A DNA stretch of 64,000 nt from Microvirga pakistanensis (GTDB lineage Bacteria; Pseudomonadota; Alphaproteobacteria; Rhizobiales; Beijerinckiaceae). The notes under the pieces are model-generated. The model saw only the letters and a program-made list of their open reading frames with translations. It was not told the DNA's origin and searched no databases. The stretch is taken from contig NZ_SPJX01000652.1 of the NCBI RefSeq assembly GCF_004458765.1, positions 62,001-126,000 on the forward strand, written 5' to 3'. This document shows positions 1-8,639 of the stretch, piece after piece (positions within the stretch are counted from its first letter, which is position 1; the number at the start of each line of letters is the position of its first letter). Both the position numbers and the translations under genes were made by a program.

Positions 1-106
1 AATCATTTTCCGTTTAGCTGTGACAACGCTATGAAGGATCGGCTTGTCTGTTTTAGGGGTGCCTTGGCGGCAGAGCTGAAAGCTTGAAGAGTTCAGCATC
101 TTGGCA

Positions 107-123
107 CTTGGTGGAGCTGAGGG
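107..123 (-). other. tRNA-Ala 3'-end fragment, candidate att half-site
   Basis: The 17 bases CTTGGTGGAGCTGAGGG are identical to the 3' end plus two downstream bases of the tRNA-Ala(CGC) gene at 55669-55744, in the same orientation. No other part of a tRNA is present here. The fragment lies about 100 bp before a decayed tyrosine-recombinase gene, the usual arrangement of an att site beside an integrase. That it is an attachment scar is inference from position and identity. Confidence 0.45.
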
Positions 124-221
124 AATGCTCCATCGGAGGGGCTTCAAAGCCTTACAAACATCAAGATGCTGGATCCTCAGCGGCTTCGGGTACCCTGCCG
201 GGGTACGCAACGGAGGATCCT

Positions 222-749
222 ATGCCCAGGACGCGCGCGACCGACAGGCGCTGGCTGGAGCGGCCGGCGGCCAATGACGGGTGACCGTCGCCGTCCCGCG
301 CAAGCTACACAAGGTCCTCGGCACGCGCCTGAAAAGGCCTCTGCGCACCGACAGCCTTGCGGGTACCAACATCCTCAAGCTGCGGGTCGTGGACGAGTTG
401 CGCGCCCGGATCGCGCGCGGAGGAAGTCGCCGCAGGCAAGGCGCGGGCCGTCATCCGCGAGGCGGCCGAGATCGCGTCCCAGTACAAGCAGGCAGCCGAT
501 CCCGAGGAGATAACCGAGATCAGCAATGCGATCCTTGAGCGGGAGGCAGAGCCCCTTGGGCTGGAGGTGAGGGAGATTGTGAACCCCGATACAGGTGACG
601 CACTCCCGGTGTACGATCCCCAGCGTGCAGCCCTTGCAACCGATTTCCGTCTTGTGGACGTGCCTGGCCGCGGATGGCGCTGCAAGGCATGCTTGCTGCC
701 AAGGAAGCCGGAGGAGCGCCGGTACCCCGCCTCCCCCGATAGGGCGTGA
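222..749 (+). pseudogene. decayed phage-type tyrosine integrase, N-terminal part
   Basis: Three reading frames have to be joined. The first starts at the ATG at 222 (MPRTRATDRRWLERP), the second from about 281 reads TVAVPRKLHKVLGTRLKRPL, and the third from about 420 to 749 reads on through an Ala/Glu-rich helix and a PVYDPQRA segment. The VPRKLHKVLGT...RPLRTDSL pattern is the N-terminal SAM-like/DUF6538 type region found in front of phage integrase catalytic domains. At least two frameshifts break it, and no catalytic Arg/His/Tyr domain follows. It is therefore a remnant without recombinase activity. A tRNA-Ala 3'-end fragment lies just upstream. Confidence 0.6.
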
Positions 750-818
750 AACAAACTGCTCTCAGTCGTCAACATGTCGCGTCCGCTGAATGAGGGCGGC
801 CAGACGGGAGGCGAACAG

Positions 819-1466
819 TCACGCCCGCGCCAGCACCACGCAGTCCATCACAGCCCAGTAATGGCAGGCCGCGGCCACAAGCACGAAGGCATGCCAGATC
901 GCGTTCTGAAAGCGCAGGCCTTCCCACACGTGGAAGACCACGCCCACCGTGTAGAGGACACCGCCGGCGGCCAGGAGCCAAAGGGTCGAGACGGGCAGGG
1001 CGCCGAGCACAGCTTCGTACGCCATGACGCCGCTCCAGCCGAGGAGCAGGTAGAGCAGGATCGCCAGCCGATCAAACCGGCCCGGCATGCACAGCTTCAG
1101 GACCATCCCGGCCAAGGAGCCGGCCCAGACGCCGACCAACAGGACAATGGCCGTGATCTCGCTCCTCATCTGCATGATGAACGGCGTGTAGGTGCCGGCA
1201 ATCAGGAGGTAGATGGCCGAATGATCGAACCGCCGCAGAACCCATTTGACCGGGGAGACCGGCCACAGGTTGTAGAGAGCGGAGATGACGAGCACAGCCA
1301 GCAGGCCGCCGCCATAAATCACCACCGATGTCAGCTCCCAGGAACCGGCAGTCTGAGCGGCAAGGGCGAGCAGGATGCTCACGGCGACGAGACCACCAAC
1401 AACCCCCAGAGCATGGACGATCCCGTCGGCCAGGATCTCATGCCTGTCGTAGTTCCACCTGATCAT
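819..1466 (-). CDS. hemolysin III family (PAQR-like) membrane protein
   Basis: 215 residues with about seven hydrophobic segments. The family motifs are visible: SALYNLWP after the second segment, RRFDHSAIYLLIAGTYTPF in the middle, and WHAFVLVAAACHY near the C-terminus, which supplies metal-ligand histidines. The first motif has Asn where most members have His (SALYH), so metal binding may be altered. The start at 1466 has a G-rich Shine-Dalgarno run a few bases upstream. Family members are inner-membrane proteins of poorly defined function; the hemolysin name is historical. Single gene, reading away from the integrase remnant. Confidence 0.85.
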   Translation of the reverse strand: MIRWNYDRHEILADGIVHALGVVGGLVAVSILLALAAQTAGSWELTSVVIYGGGLLAVLVISALYNLWPVSPVKWVLRRFDHSAIYLLIAGTYTPFIMQMRSEITAIVLLVGVWAGSLAGMVLKLCMPGRFDRLAILLYLLLGWSGVMAYEAVLGALPVSTLWLLAAGGVLYTVGVVFHVWEGLRFQNAIWHAFVLVAAACHYWAVMDCVVLARA

Positions 1467-1624
1467 CGTCCCCCCACGTCGTTAATGGCAGCCCGGCCGC
1501 CGGCGCAGCGGCCGCCGGAGCAACAAGCTTGGCTCCAGGAGAACCCCACCACCAGAACGTGGGTTCCTGCGACTTGGTGGCAGGTCGGCGAGATGTTGGG
1601 ATACGGGCCTTGGTCTTCCTGATC

Positions 1625-1807
1625 CTACCGGGAACTTGGCTTGTCCGGACGTGACCCGGCGGTTTCGACAAGGCAGACCAGCACGAAGACGGTCACGACC
1701 GTGACCAGCTCGACGGTCTGGATAGCCCATTCAGGCGCACCGTCCGACAGCAAACCAAGCGTCAGGCCCGACAGCAGGGCCGCGGCAAGAGCGGACCAGA
1801 TCAGCAT
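1625..1807 (-). CDS. small two-helix membrane protein
   Basis: 60 residues beginning MLIWSALAAALLSG, with two hydrophobic segments (about 2-22 and 33-49) joined by a short acidic loop and ending in a basic tail. A GAGGT Shine-Dalgarno sits five to six bases before the ATG at 1807, which supports translation. No family is recognised. It lies between the hemolysin III-like gene and the larger membrane protein, all on the minus strand. Confidence 0.5.
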   Translation of the reverse strand: MLIWSALAAALLSGLTLGLLSDGAPEWAIQTVELVTVVTVFVLVCLVETAGSRPDKPSSR

Positions 1808-1876
1808 GTTGACCTCATTCGTCAGCGGAGGCGGATGTTTAGGCCAAGGTGTCTGAACCGGACCTGTACAGGCCCT

Positions 1877-2887
1877 TCAGGTCCGCGCCAGCCGGTAGGC
1901 GCTGCCGAGCAGGTCGACCAGGTCCAGCAATCGCGCCACGTAAGGATCGCGGGCCACGAAGCCGGCCTCCTCCCGCTCCGCATTCCACTGGCGTTCGAGC
2001 GCGTCGATGAGGCGGTGCAAGCGGCGCTGATGCAGCCCCAGCTTCCGCTGCACTGGATCGGCCAGGATACCGGCAAACGCCGCCGCGATGGAACTCACCG
2101 CCAGGAGCCCGCCGGTCACGCCACCGACCAGGAGCGGAGAGGCGGCCGCCGGGAAGATGCCGTACCACAGACTGCCTACGCCGGCTCCCAACGGAAACGA
2201 GGCGACCGCCGCCTGCTGCGCCAGCGCAGCGGCCAAGGCCGGGCCGAGCGTCATGACGCCCGGCGTCGCCTGCTTCACGGCGACGGCACCGGCCCCGACC
2301 GTCAGCAGAGCGGTGGTGATCTCGGCGGCGGCGGCCCGCGTGCCGGCGTAGGTTGCCATGGCCGCCTCCAGCCGCTGCCGGAAAGCGGGGTCATCACCAT
2401 GGCGCCCAATCGCCGCGAGGGTGTCATTTAGGGTCTGCTGCAACTCCGGGGCGGAGAGGATCGTCTCCGTTAGGGCGTCCCTCCGCGCCTCCCGCTCCCC
2501 CTGCCGGAAGGGCAATTCGAGCAGGTCCGTGATGATGAGCCACTCGATCTCTTCGCCTACGGCGGTGTCGAACATCAGATTGCGGGAGCCGAGGAACGCC
2601 GATGCCCGTTCGGCGCCCATCACCTTGGCTCCGGCCGCAGCCAGCTTGGTGGCGAGCTGCGGCACCGCCAAGGCGATGTTCGCCGGTGCCTTCAGCATGT
2701 CCCAGCCAACCGCCTTGCGATGGATCGCGGCGGAGCCCGCCAGCGAGAAGTGACGGTCGACGAACGCGTCCACACGCGAGCGGCGGCTCTCGAAGTAACG
2801 GCGGCCCGCCTCAGAGACGATGCGCTGAGCATCTTCGGGCGAGAGCCCAGGCGCGGCATCCGAAGGGCTGACAGGCTTGTGGGTCAT
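1877..2887 (-). CDS. uncharacterised inner-membrane protein (DUF6635-like)
   Basis: 336 residues from the ATG at 2887 (MTHKPVSPSDAAPG). A soluble, charged N-terminal half (residues 1-185) precedes two or three Gly/Ala-rich hydrophobic segments (about 190-270) and a basic amphipathic C-terminal helix. The FVDRHFSLAGS and GWDMLKAPANIAL stretches resemble a group of proteins seen in Methylobacteriaceae, recalled as DUF6635. No catalytic motif is visible and no function is assigned. The start is uncertain because no clear Shine-Dalgarno precedes 2887. Confidence 0.6.
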   Translation of the reverse strand: MTHKPVSPSDAAPGLSPEDAQRIVSEAGRRYFESRRSRVDAFVDRHFSLAGSAAIHRKAVGWDMLKAPANIALAVPQLATKLAAAGAKVMGAERASAFLGSRNLMFDTAVGEEIEWLIITDLLELPFRQGEREARRDALTETILSAPELQQTLNDTLAAIGRHGDDPAFRQRLEAAMATYAGTRAAAAEITTALLTVGAGAVAVKQATPGVMTLGPALAAALAQQAAVASFPLGAGVGSLWYGIFPAAASPLLVGGVTGGLLAVSSIAAAFAGILADPVQRKLGLHQRRLHRLIDALERQWNAEREEAGFVARDPYVARLLDLVDLLGSAYRLART

Positions 2888-3214
2888 GGGACGAGGGTGT
2901 CGGCATCGTGATTGAGCCAGTCTGGTCAATTTGGCAGGCAGGACCACGCTTTCAACAGCACGCTGTTTCTGGACAGCCGACCCCGCTGGAACTCGCCGCC
3001 ACCGAGGGGGCGCGGTTGATGCTCCATCGCTGAGGGGGTCACGTTTTCGGCGAAGGCCGAGGACATCTGGACGAAGGCGCAGCCTTACATCATCGCCGAG
3101 GCAGAGGTGGTTGGCGTCTACGAGCAGTGAAGTTGATCGTGAATCTGGATCGTTGCGCAGTCATGTGGAGGGCTGCGTAAGCATGTCGCAGACCTTGCCA
3201 TTGATGCCAAGTAG

Positions 3215-3931
3215 ATGCGCCAACATCTCCACTTCATGGTTGGCAGCAACGTTCGGCCACCCAACCCCATTGTTCTCGGCGATGTGGTCCGACAACATCT
3301 GGGACACACGTTGCGTGGCGCCTATTCTGACCTGATAGCCTCGGATCTGCCTCCGGATCTATTCAAATTGATCCGACGCTTGGAAGATTCCCTTCAGGCA
3401 TCCGAGGAAAGGCATGATTCGGGCTTCGTCGATCAACTCCTGACCTCCACCCGTCCCCTGCGGGCCTTTGCGATCTCGCTTACCCATGATGTGGACCGCG
3501 CCGAGGACCTGGTGCAGAGCACGCTTCTGAAGGCCTGCGACCGGCGCAACCGGTTCGAGCCGGGCACTTGCCTCCAAGCCTGGCTTTTCACGATCCTGAA
3601 GAATGACTTTCACACCGAGCACCGCAAGCGCAGCCGGGAGGTGGAGGACGCCGATGGCGCCTATGCGGCGCGCCTGATTCAGCTGCCGGATCAGCTGTCC
3701 GAGCTGGAGCTGCGGGATCTGTCGGAGGCCTTGTCGCAACTACCCGAGCGGCAGCGCGAGGTCCTCCTGATGGTCGGTGTGGAAGGCCTGAGCTATGAGG
3801 AGATCGCCGCCCGTCAGCGTGTCACCGTGGGCACCATCAAGAGCCGGGTCAACCGGGCGCGCCACCACCTCGCAGAGGTCCTTGGTCTGGGGCCGGAAGA
3901 CGCCATCGGCACCCGGTTTTCCCAACATTAG
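3215..3931 (+). CDS. NepR-like anti-sigma domain fused to EcfG-type sigma factor
   Basis: 238 residues. Residues 80-145 (RPLRAFAISLTHD..AEDLVQ..WLFTILKND) match sigma region 2, and 170-225 (LSQLPERQREVLLM..LSYEEIA..TVGTIKSRVNRAR) match region 4, of the ECF15/EcfG general-stress sigma factors. Residues about 20-60 (VVRQHLGHTLRGAYSDLIASD then PPDLFKLIRRLED) look like NepR, the small anti-sigma factor normally encoded as a separate gene just upstream of ecfG. There is no stop and no ATG or GTG between the two parts. The ATG at 3215 lacks a good Shine-Dalgarno; residue 8 (Met, 3236) is an alternative. Sigma assignment is firm; the NepR domain is by pattern only. Confidence 0.85.
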   Translation: MRQHLHFMVGSNVRPPNPIVLGDVVRQHLGHTLRGAYSDLIASDLPPDLFKLIRRLEDSLQASEERHDSGFVDQLLTSTRPLRAFAISLTHDVDRAEDLVQSTLLKACDRRNRFEPGTCLQAWLFTILKNDFHTEHRKRSREVEDADGAYAARLIQLPDQLSELELRDLSEALSQLPERQREVLLMVGVEGLSYEEIAARQRVTVGTIKSRVNRARHHLAEVLGLGPEDAIGTRFSQH

Positions 3932-3946
3932 TGCCGGCCAGGAAGA

Positions 3947-4619
3947 TCACCGGGGGACGGTGGCATTCCGGGCCAGAAAGCGTCCATTGAGGATCATTGG
4001 AGCGGCCTCGCCGGTGTCCTCGTACATGGCATGGATGTGGAGGTGCGGCTCCGTCGTGTTGCCGGAGTTGCCGACCGCACCGATCACCTGCCCGGTAGAG
4101 ATGGCATCACCCACCTTGACGGCAACACTCCCCTGTTTGAGTTGCGCGAGCTCCACGTCGATCACGCCGCAGGCGAGCACGACGTGGTTGCCGGCGACGT
4201 TCTGCCGATCCTGCCGTGGCGGTGTCAGATCCTCCAAACCGTCCCGTGCGGCACGGACCGTGCAGAGGAAAACGGAGAGCGACAGGCTCATTCGATGGAA
4301 AGAAGCCCATCCCGATGCGAGCCAGCATGACGAAGATGCCAAGCACGAGGGCATCGATGCCGTGGCATCGCCAGTAGGGGCGGTCTCCTGGGACGGTGAT
4401 GGGCAGTCCGTGGTGGCGCTGCCACGACACGAACGCAGCGAGGAGGAACAGCCCGCCTATTGGAAGACGGGTGTGGTACCCGAGCATGTCCCAGCGGCCG
4501 ACGAGCAGGACCAGGAGCACCACGGCGCCTGTCGTGAGCAGCTTCAGGACCCAGCTCAGGCGGCTCTTGTGGTACTGTTGAGCGGTGACGTTGTGGGCAC
4601 CGTTTGCGTCCAATCCCAC
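3947..4619 (-). pseudogene. M23-family peptidase gene with internal deletion and frameshift
   Basis: The N-terminal piece (4619 to about 4254) has a start MGLDANGAHN, three hydrophobic segments and ends FFPSNEPVALRFPLHGP. The C-terminal piece, in another frame from about 4240 to 3947, reads DLTPPRQDRQNVAGNHVVL, then VGNSGNTTEPHLHIHA and LNGRFLARN, which is the second half of a LytM/M23 domain including the HxH zinc motif. The intervening part that carries the first zinc ligands (HxxxD) is absent, and the two pieces are out of frame. An internal deletion near 4240-4254 is the simplest explanation. Confidence 0.7.
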
Positions 4620-4628
4620 CGCGGGGAC

Positions 4629-4799
4629 TTACCTCTGGCTCCGCCTCGCGCGGCTTCGGCTCAACCCCGCGCCAATAGCGGCGCCGAGCGCAACCCCGAC
4701 CGCCATCCAGAGCGGCAGGTTTTCCATGGCCATCCCGACCAGCACGCCGAGTGCAATGCGAATTGCGATGCCGTAGCCTATGACAGGATTTCTCTTCAT
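4629..4799 (-). CDS. small membrane protein
   Basis: 56 residues from the ATG at 4799 (MKRNPVIGYGIAIRIALG). Two hydrophobic, glycine-rich segments precede a basic tail (SRSRARRSQR). An upstream in-frame start at 4859 would add 20 residues of less convincing sequence. It sits head-to-tail in front of the broken M23 gene. No function is assigned. Confidence 0.4.
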   Translation of the reverse strand: MKRNPVIGYGIAIRIALGVLVGMAMENLPLWMAVGVALGAAIGAGLSRSRARRSQR

Positions 4800-4927
4800 G
4801 GCTCTGACGCTGGCGGGCCGGATTGACGAAATGATGGCGAGCCCCGGCGCTTTCGGCATCTGGAAGCAAGCGCCGTGACGGACAATGCGGACCCATATTG
4901 AACCGGGGCAGAGATCAGGAAAATGTC

Positions 4928-5353
4928 ATGACCATCCCCATGGAGATCCAGCATGCATCGGAAGACTTCGAGAGGTTCCTCGCTGATGCGCGGGACACCT
5001 CAGGGCTCGCGACCCGCAATCAGACCTACACAATGGTGCAGGGCGTCCTTCAGGTCTTCCGCCGCCGGCTGGAGGTGCGGGAAGCGCTTCTCTTTGCCAA
5101 TGCGCTCCCGCCGGTGCTGCGGGCGATCTTCGTGGCGGACTGGAACATCGACGAGCCGAGGCATCCTTTCCAGGATCGCGCCAGCATGACCCGGGAGGTT
5201 CAGTCCTTGCGCAAGGACCACAACTTTGCCCCGGATACGGCGATCCAGGATGTCGCGACCGCCCTGCGGGGCAATATGGACGAGGCCGTCCTGAACCGAG
5301 TCCTTGCCGCATTGCCGGAGGAGGCATCCGACTTCTGGAGCGCCGGTTCTTGA
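4928..5353 (+). CDS. DUF2267 domain protein
   Basis: 141 residues from the ATG at 4928 (MTIPMEIQHASEDFERFL). The pattern of an early helix, LATRNQTYTMVQGVLQVFRRRL, ALLFANALPPVLRAIFVADWN and a C-terminal helix LNRVLAALPEEASDFW is typical of the DUF2267 fold, a helical repeat of unknown function often near stress genes. A CAGGAAA Shine-Dalgarno precedes the start. The gene converges on the DJ-1/PfpI-type gene. Confidence 0.8.
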   Translation: MTIPMEIQHASEDFERFLADARDTSGLATRNQTYTMVQGVLQVFRRRLEVREALLFANALPPVLRAIFVADWNIDEPRHPFQDRASMTREVQSLRKDHNFAPDTAIQDVATALRGNMDEAVLNRVLAALPEEASDFWSAGS

Positions 5354-5428
5354 GCGTAGGGGCAACCTGATCAGCTCGTCAGACCTGGTAATCCCGCTGA
5401 AGCATGCAGCGGCACCCACCTGGAGCGT

Positions 5429-6580
5429 TCATTGTGGGGCCGCCTGTCTCGGGTATTCGAGCTGCATGGCAACGAGGTCCGCTGTGCGTTCCCTGTAGCG
5501 GAAGGCGATGCCCTGAAGGGCGTGGTCCAACGCCTGTGCCGGCGGCAGCCCCGCAGCCACGGGAACCAGGTGCTCCGCAGGCCAGTCCGTGGCGACCTGA
5601 TCAGGAATTATGTGGATGCCGCTGCGCGTCGCAACTCCATCGGACGAGCCGGCGAACGTCACCGTGTGCGACCGGAAGGTTCGCGACCAGGCGTCCGCCA
5701 CGAGGGCGAGCGACACCTCGTCGAGACCGGGTCGAAGCTCCAGGCCGAGCTCCTCATGGTTCCAGAACGCAAGCGTGTTGCCCAGGGCTGTCAACGCGAA
5801 CGGCCGCGTGAACCTGAACGCCGCACTGTCATGGCGAGCGTCCCAGCGGGGCAGACCGAGATCACCGGCAACCGCCTCGGCCTTGGGCCAGCCGGCTATG
5901 GCCTCGATCAGGGTGAGCATCATGGGCATGGAGGCGGTGATCCCCGTGGTGGTGGCAACACCCCTATCGACCACCAGACGCCGGTCCGCGACGTAACGGA
6001 TCGCAGGATGCTTCCTGCGCAGTTCGTCAAGATAATACCAGTGGGTCGTCGCGCGCTTGCCATCAAGCAGCCCGGCAGCGGCAACGATCCGGGCGCCTGC
6101 ACAGACGCCGACGATGATCGCCCCTTTGGCGGCCTGATGCCGGATCCATTGCAGGACCGCCGGATCGTCGTCGCGGCTCATCTGGGGCACGATGACGTAG
6201 TCCGCCCCCTCCGCATGTCGCGCGTCGAAGTCCGCCACCGTCATGTCGGGTATGACCTTCAGCGCCGGATACAGCGTCACTGGCCCCGGCTCCGTCGCCA
6301 ACGCCACCACATCGGCGACGTCGGCCCGCCGAAGGATTCCGTAAGGCATTAGGTAATCGGTGACTTCTGTGGCTTGGTTGATGCCGACGATGGCGATCAG
6401 GGGACGCTGACGTTTCGGCGGCCTCAAGGCCGCAACCGTGGCGGCAGCCTCTTCCTGCGTGATCGGCGGCATGGCTCTCGCTGCCGGCGCCGGAGGCAGC
6501 GACAGGATCCAGGCGCCACCGAGGATGGCGAGAAGTGCTGCGGCGCCTAGTCCCATGCGCAACATGAGCCGCCGGTTCAT
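5429..6580 (-). CDS. membrane-anchored DJ-1/PfpI family protein
   Basis: 383 residues. Residues 8-28 form one hydrophobic segment (signal anchor or signal peptide) followed by a Pro/Ala linker. Residues 60-230 carry a DJ-1/PfpI-type glutamine-amidotransferase-like domain with the nucleophile elbow VGVCAGARIV (Cys160) and HWYYLDEL downstream. The C-terminal 150 residues have no helix-turn-helix, so this is not a GlxA-type regulator although its DJ-1 part resembles one. The domain is probably periplasmic. Substrate unknown. The fragment at 6710-6841, read the other way, is the start of a related gene. Confidence 0.7.
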   Translation of the reverse strand: MNRRLMLRMGLGAAALLAILGGAWILSLPPAPAARAMPPITQEEAAATVAALRPPKRQRPLIAIVGINQATEVTDYLMPYGILRRADVADVVALATEPGPVTLYPALKVIPDMTVADFDARHAEGADYVIVPQMSRDDDPAVLQWIRHQAAKGAIIVGVCAGARIVAAAGLLDGKRATTHWYYLDELRRKHPAIRYVADRRLVVDRGVATTTGITASMPMMLTLIEAIAGWPKAEAVAGDLGLPRWDARHDSAAFRFTRPFALTALGNTLAFWNHEELGLELRPGLDEVSLALVADAWSRTFRSHTVTFAGSSDGVATRSGIHIIPDQVATDWPAEHLVPVAAGLPPAQALDHALQGIAFRYRERTADLVAMQLEYPRQAAPQ

Positions 6581-6709
6581 GGCAATCGCCCTCCGATGCC
6601 CGTCGCAGCAAGTGCTGATCGGACTCAGGTATTGAGGATGTGCATCTTGCTCCTGGGCCTACAGCTCCCACGTTCCGTCTGAGATGATGTAAATCCGGCA
6701 GAAACTGCC

Positions 6710-6841
6710 ATGGGCCGAGCCGTCGCCGTTGTGATCTTCCCCGGGTTCCAGCTGCTGGATGCGGCCGATCCTACAGCGGCGTTTGAGATCGCGGAACGGT
6801 TCCGACCCGCCCCAAGTTGGCCAAACCGGAAACTATCATAG
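6710..6841 (+). pseudogene. N-terminal fragment of a GlxA-type (DJ-1/AraC) regulator
   Basis: The ATG at 6710 opens 43 codons, MGRAVAVVIFPGFQLLDAA...FEIAERFRP, the first beta-alpha unit of the DJ-1-like domain found at the N-terminus of GlxA family AraC regulators. Similarity stops after FRP, and a TAG ends the frame at 6841, just before an unrelated gene. The remaining 270 or so residues, including the helix-turn-helix, are missing. It diverges from the intact DJ-1/PfpI gene, so the pair may once have been functionally linked. Confidence 0.6.
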
Positions 6842-6903
6842 AATGCCCGACTTGCTGATCAAGTGCAGCATTGGCCGTTCAAGGCCATTGGTCAGGGGGC
6901 TGC

Positions 6904-7356
6904 ATGAGCTTGCGCATGATCCAGTTCCTGGCGGTCGTCTCGACGGCCCTCGCCCTGATCCCTGCCGGAGCTCATCTGTTCGAGCTGCCCAACAAGATCG
7001 ATCTGCCGCGCGAACCCTACTTGACCGTGCAGGGCGTCTATGCCGGTTGGGCTTGGTTCGGCGTCGTCGACTTCGCCGCGCTCATCCTGAACGCGGTGAT
7101 GGCCGTCAAACTGCGCCGCCAGCCCCTGGCCTTCTCCTTCGCGCTGGCCGCCGCCCTATGCTTCGTCCTCTTCTTCGTGATCTTCTTCATCTGGACCTTC
7201 CCGGCCAACCAGGCGACCGCCAACTGGACAACCGTGCCGGACAACTGGAACGAATTGCGTCGACAATGGGAATACTCGCATGCGGTGAACGCGCTCGTGA
7301 TGCTGGCGGCACTCTGTTCGGTGACACTGTCCGTGTTGGCCACGCACAAGGACTGA
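6904..7356 (+). CDS. four-helix membrane protein (DUF1772-like)
   Basis: 150 residues from the ATG at 6904, chosen because a strong AGGGGG Shine-Dalgarno sits five bases upstream. Four hydrophobic segments (about 5-22, 48-66, 78-100, 129-146). The HLFELPNKIDLP loop and the WTFPANQATANWT segment resemble DUF1772/anthrone-oxygenase-like small membrane proteins. Enzymatic function is not established from sequence. Confidence 0.6.
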   Translation: MSLRMIQFLAVVSTALALIPAGAHLFELPNKIDLPREPYLTVQGVYAGWAWFGVVDFAALILNAVMAVKLRRQPLAFSFALAAALCFVLFFVIFFIWTFPANQATANWTTVPDNWNELRRQWEYSHAVNALVMLAALCSVTLSVLATHKD

Positions 7357-7649
7357 GGCTGCCCCGGTGTTTCCGGCCGCGCTCACGGACGTCTGGCAAG
7401 ATGAACCGGTGCCTTACAGGAGAGCCACCATGCAATCAGGAATAGCCGCTGGCCAGCACGCGCAGCGAACTGAGCCGCCGCTCGCTGATGATCCGGTCCG
7501 TGTCCTCCTAGACGGCGCAGAACACACTGCCGACACTCCCGTCATTAGTGGCACGTCCTGGGAACCGGTCATTGGGTCTTGAACTTAGGTAGTTCTCGGA
7601 TGGCAATCCTGCCGTCGCGGTTGGCTCATCTCGCCAGAAGGATTTCATC

Positions 7650-8015
7650 ATGCTCAGTGGTATCCGGGTTCTGATTGTCGAGGATGAGCCCTTGGTCGCC
7701 GCCACCCTCTCGGACATGGTGGAGGATGCGGAGGGAGAGGTGGTCGGCATTGCCAGCAGCGTGAGCGAGGCACGGCAGATGATCCGGAGGTTGTCCTTCG
7801 ATACGGCGGTGCTGGATCTCAACTTGACCGATGGCGAGGTCACGCCGATTCTGGAGGCGCTTCAGGCCCGCAAAGCCCCGACGGTCATCTATAGCGGAGG
7901 GGAGTTGCCGGCGAGGGTCAGGGAGCGGCATCCCGAACTCATAGCTCTGCGCAAGCCCGTTCTCCCGGGCAGGCTTGTGGCGGAGATTCTTCGGGCCCGC
8001 AGGAAGGGAACATAG
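7650..8015 (+). CDS. stand-alone response-regulator receiver domain
   Basis: 121 residues forming one REC domain: acidic pair Glu11-Asp12 in VLIVEDEPLV, phosphoacceptor Asp56 in AVLDLNL, Ser82 in YSGGE and Lys102 in LRKPV. There is no output domain. Single-domain receivers act in phosphorelays or by protein contact. It lacks the sigma-like N-terminal domain of PhyR, so it is not the PhyR partner of the NepR-EcfG gene at 3.2 kb. No histidine kinase is adjacent. Confidence 0.85.
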   Translation: MLSGIRVLIVEDEPLVAATLSDMVEDAEGEVVGIASSVSEARQMIRRLSFDTAVLDLNLTDGEVTPILEALQARKAPTVIYSGGELPARVRERHPELIALRKPVLPGRLVAEILRARRKGT

Positions 8016-8231
8016 TCCACAAAATCGGCATCAGCCTGGAATTTCGGCCTCGCGGGCAAATCCCTGCAAATGATTGATGCCATCCGGCGCAGGAGGGGCG
8101 GACCTTCACGGCGAACTTCGCGTTGCTCGGTCCTCAGTGCGCTTTCCGCACGGCCTCACCTCCGAGCAATTCATGAATTTCGAGAGCACCAAGTCTATTC
8201 CTGCGGGGGACACCCCTCCGCTCCTCAAGCC

Positions 8232-8639
8232 ATGCGCAAGTCGCGTATCCTCGAAGGCTGTCCGTTCCCACTTGGAGCCACATGGGACAGGCTCGGCGTC
8301 AACTTCGCCCTGTTCTCGGCCAACGCCATCAAGGTCGAACTCTGCCTGTTTGACGACATCGGCGAGCGTGAGCTTGAGTGCATTGAGTTGCCCGAGTACA
8401 CCAATGAGGTCTGGCACGGCTACCTGCCGGATGCGCGTACCGGCACTATCTACGGCTATCGGGTTCATGGTCCCTACAAGCCCGCCGCAGGCCACCGCTT
8501 CAATCCCAACACGCTCCTTCGCGATCCTTACGCCAAGCAGATCGAAGGTCAGGTCACCTGGAACCCGGCGCTGTTCGGTTATCAGATGGAGACCGCCAAC
8601 GACCTTACGTTCGACACGCGTGACAGCGCTCCGGGGTGA
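8232..8639 (+). pseudogene. glgX: glgX 5' fragment (glycogen debranching enzyme, truncated)
   Basis: 135 residues from the ATG at 8232, matching the N-terminal carbohydrate-binding (CBM48) part of GlgX: EGCPFPLGATWDRLGVNFALFS, LPDARTGTIYGYRVHGPY and HRFNPNTLLRDPYAK. It then stops right after the LTFDTRDSAP motif. GlgX is normally about 650-700 residues; the whole catalytic barrel is absent. The break lies at about 8636, where the frame meets the minus-strand gene starting at 8997, so a rearrangement joined the two. Confidence 0.75.

Noticed and set aside
774-1622. Open frame on the plus strand opposite the hemolysin III gene
   Set aside because: Low-complexity, His/Gln-rich translation with no domain; the minus-strand protein has clear family motifs.
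7367-7582. Short plus-strand frame between the DUF1772-like and receiver genes
   Set aside because: No Shine-Dalgarno at any start and no recognisable pattern.
7650-8015. Receiver protein as PhyR for the nearby EcfG
   Set aside because: PhyR has a sigma-like N-terminal domain before its receiver; this protein is a receiver only.
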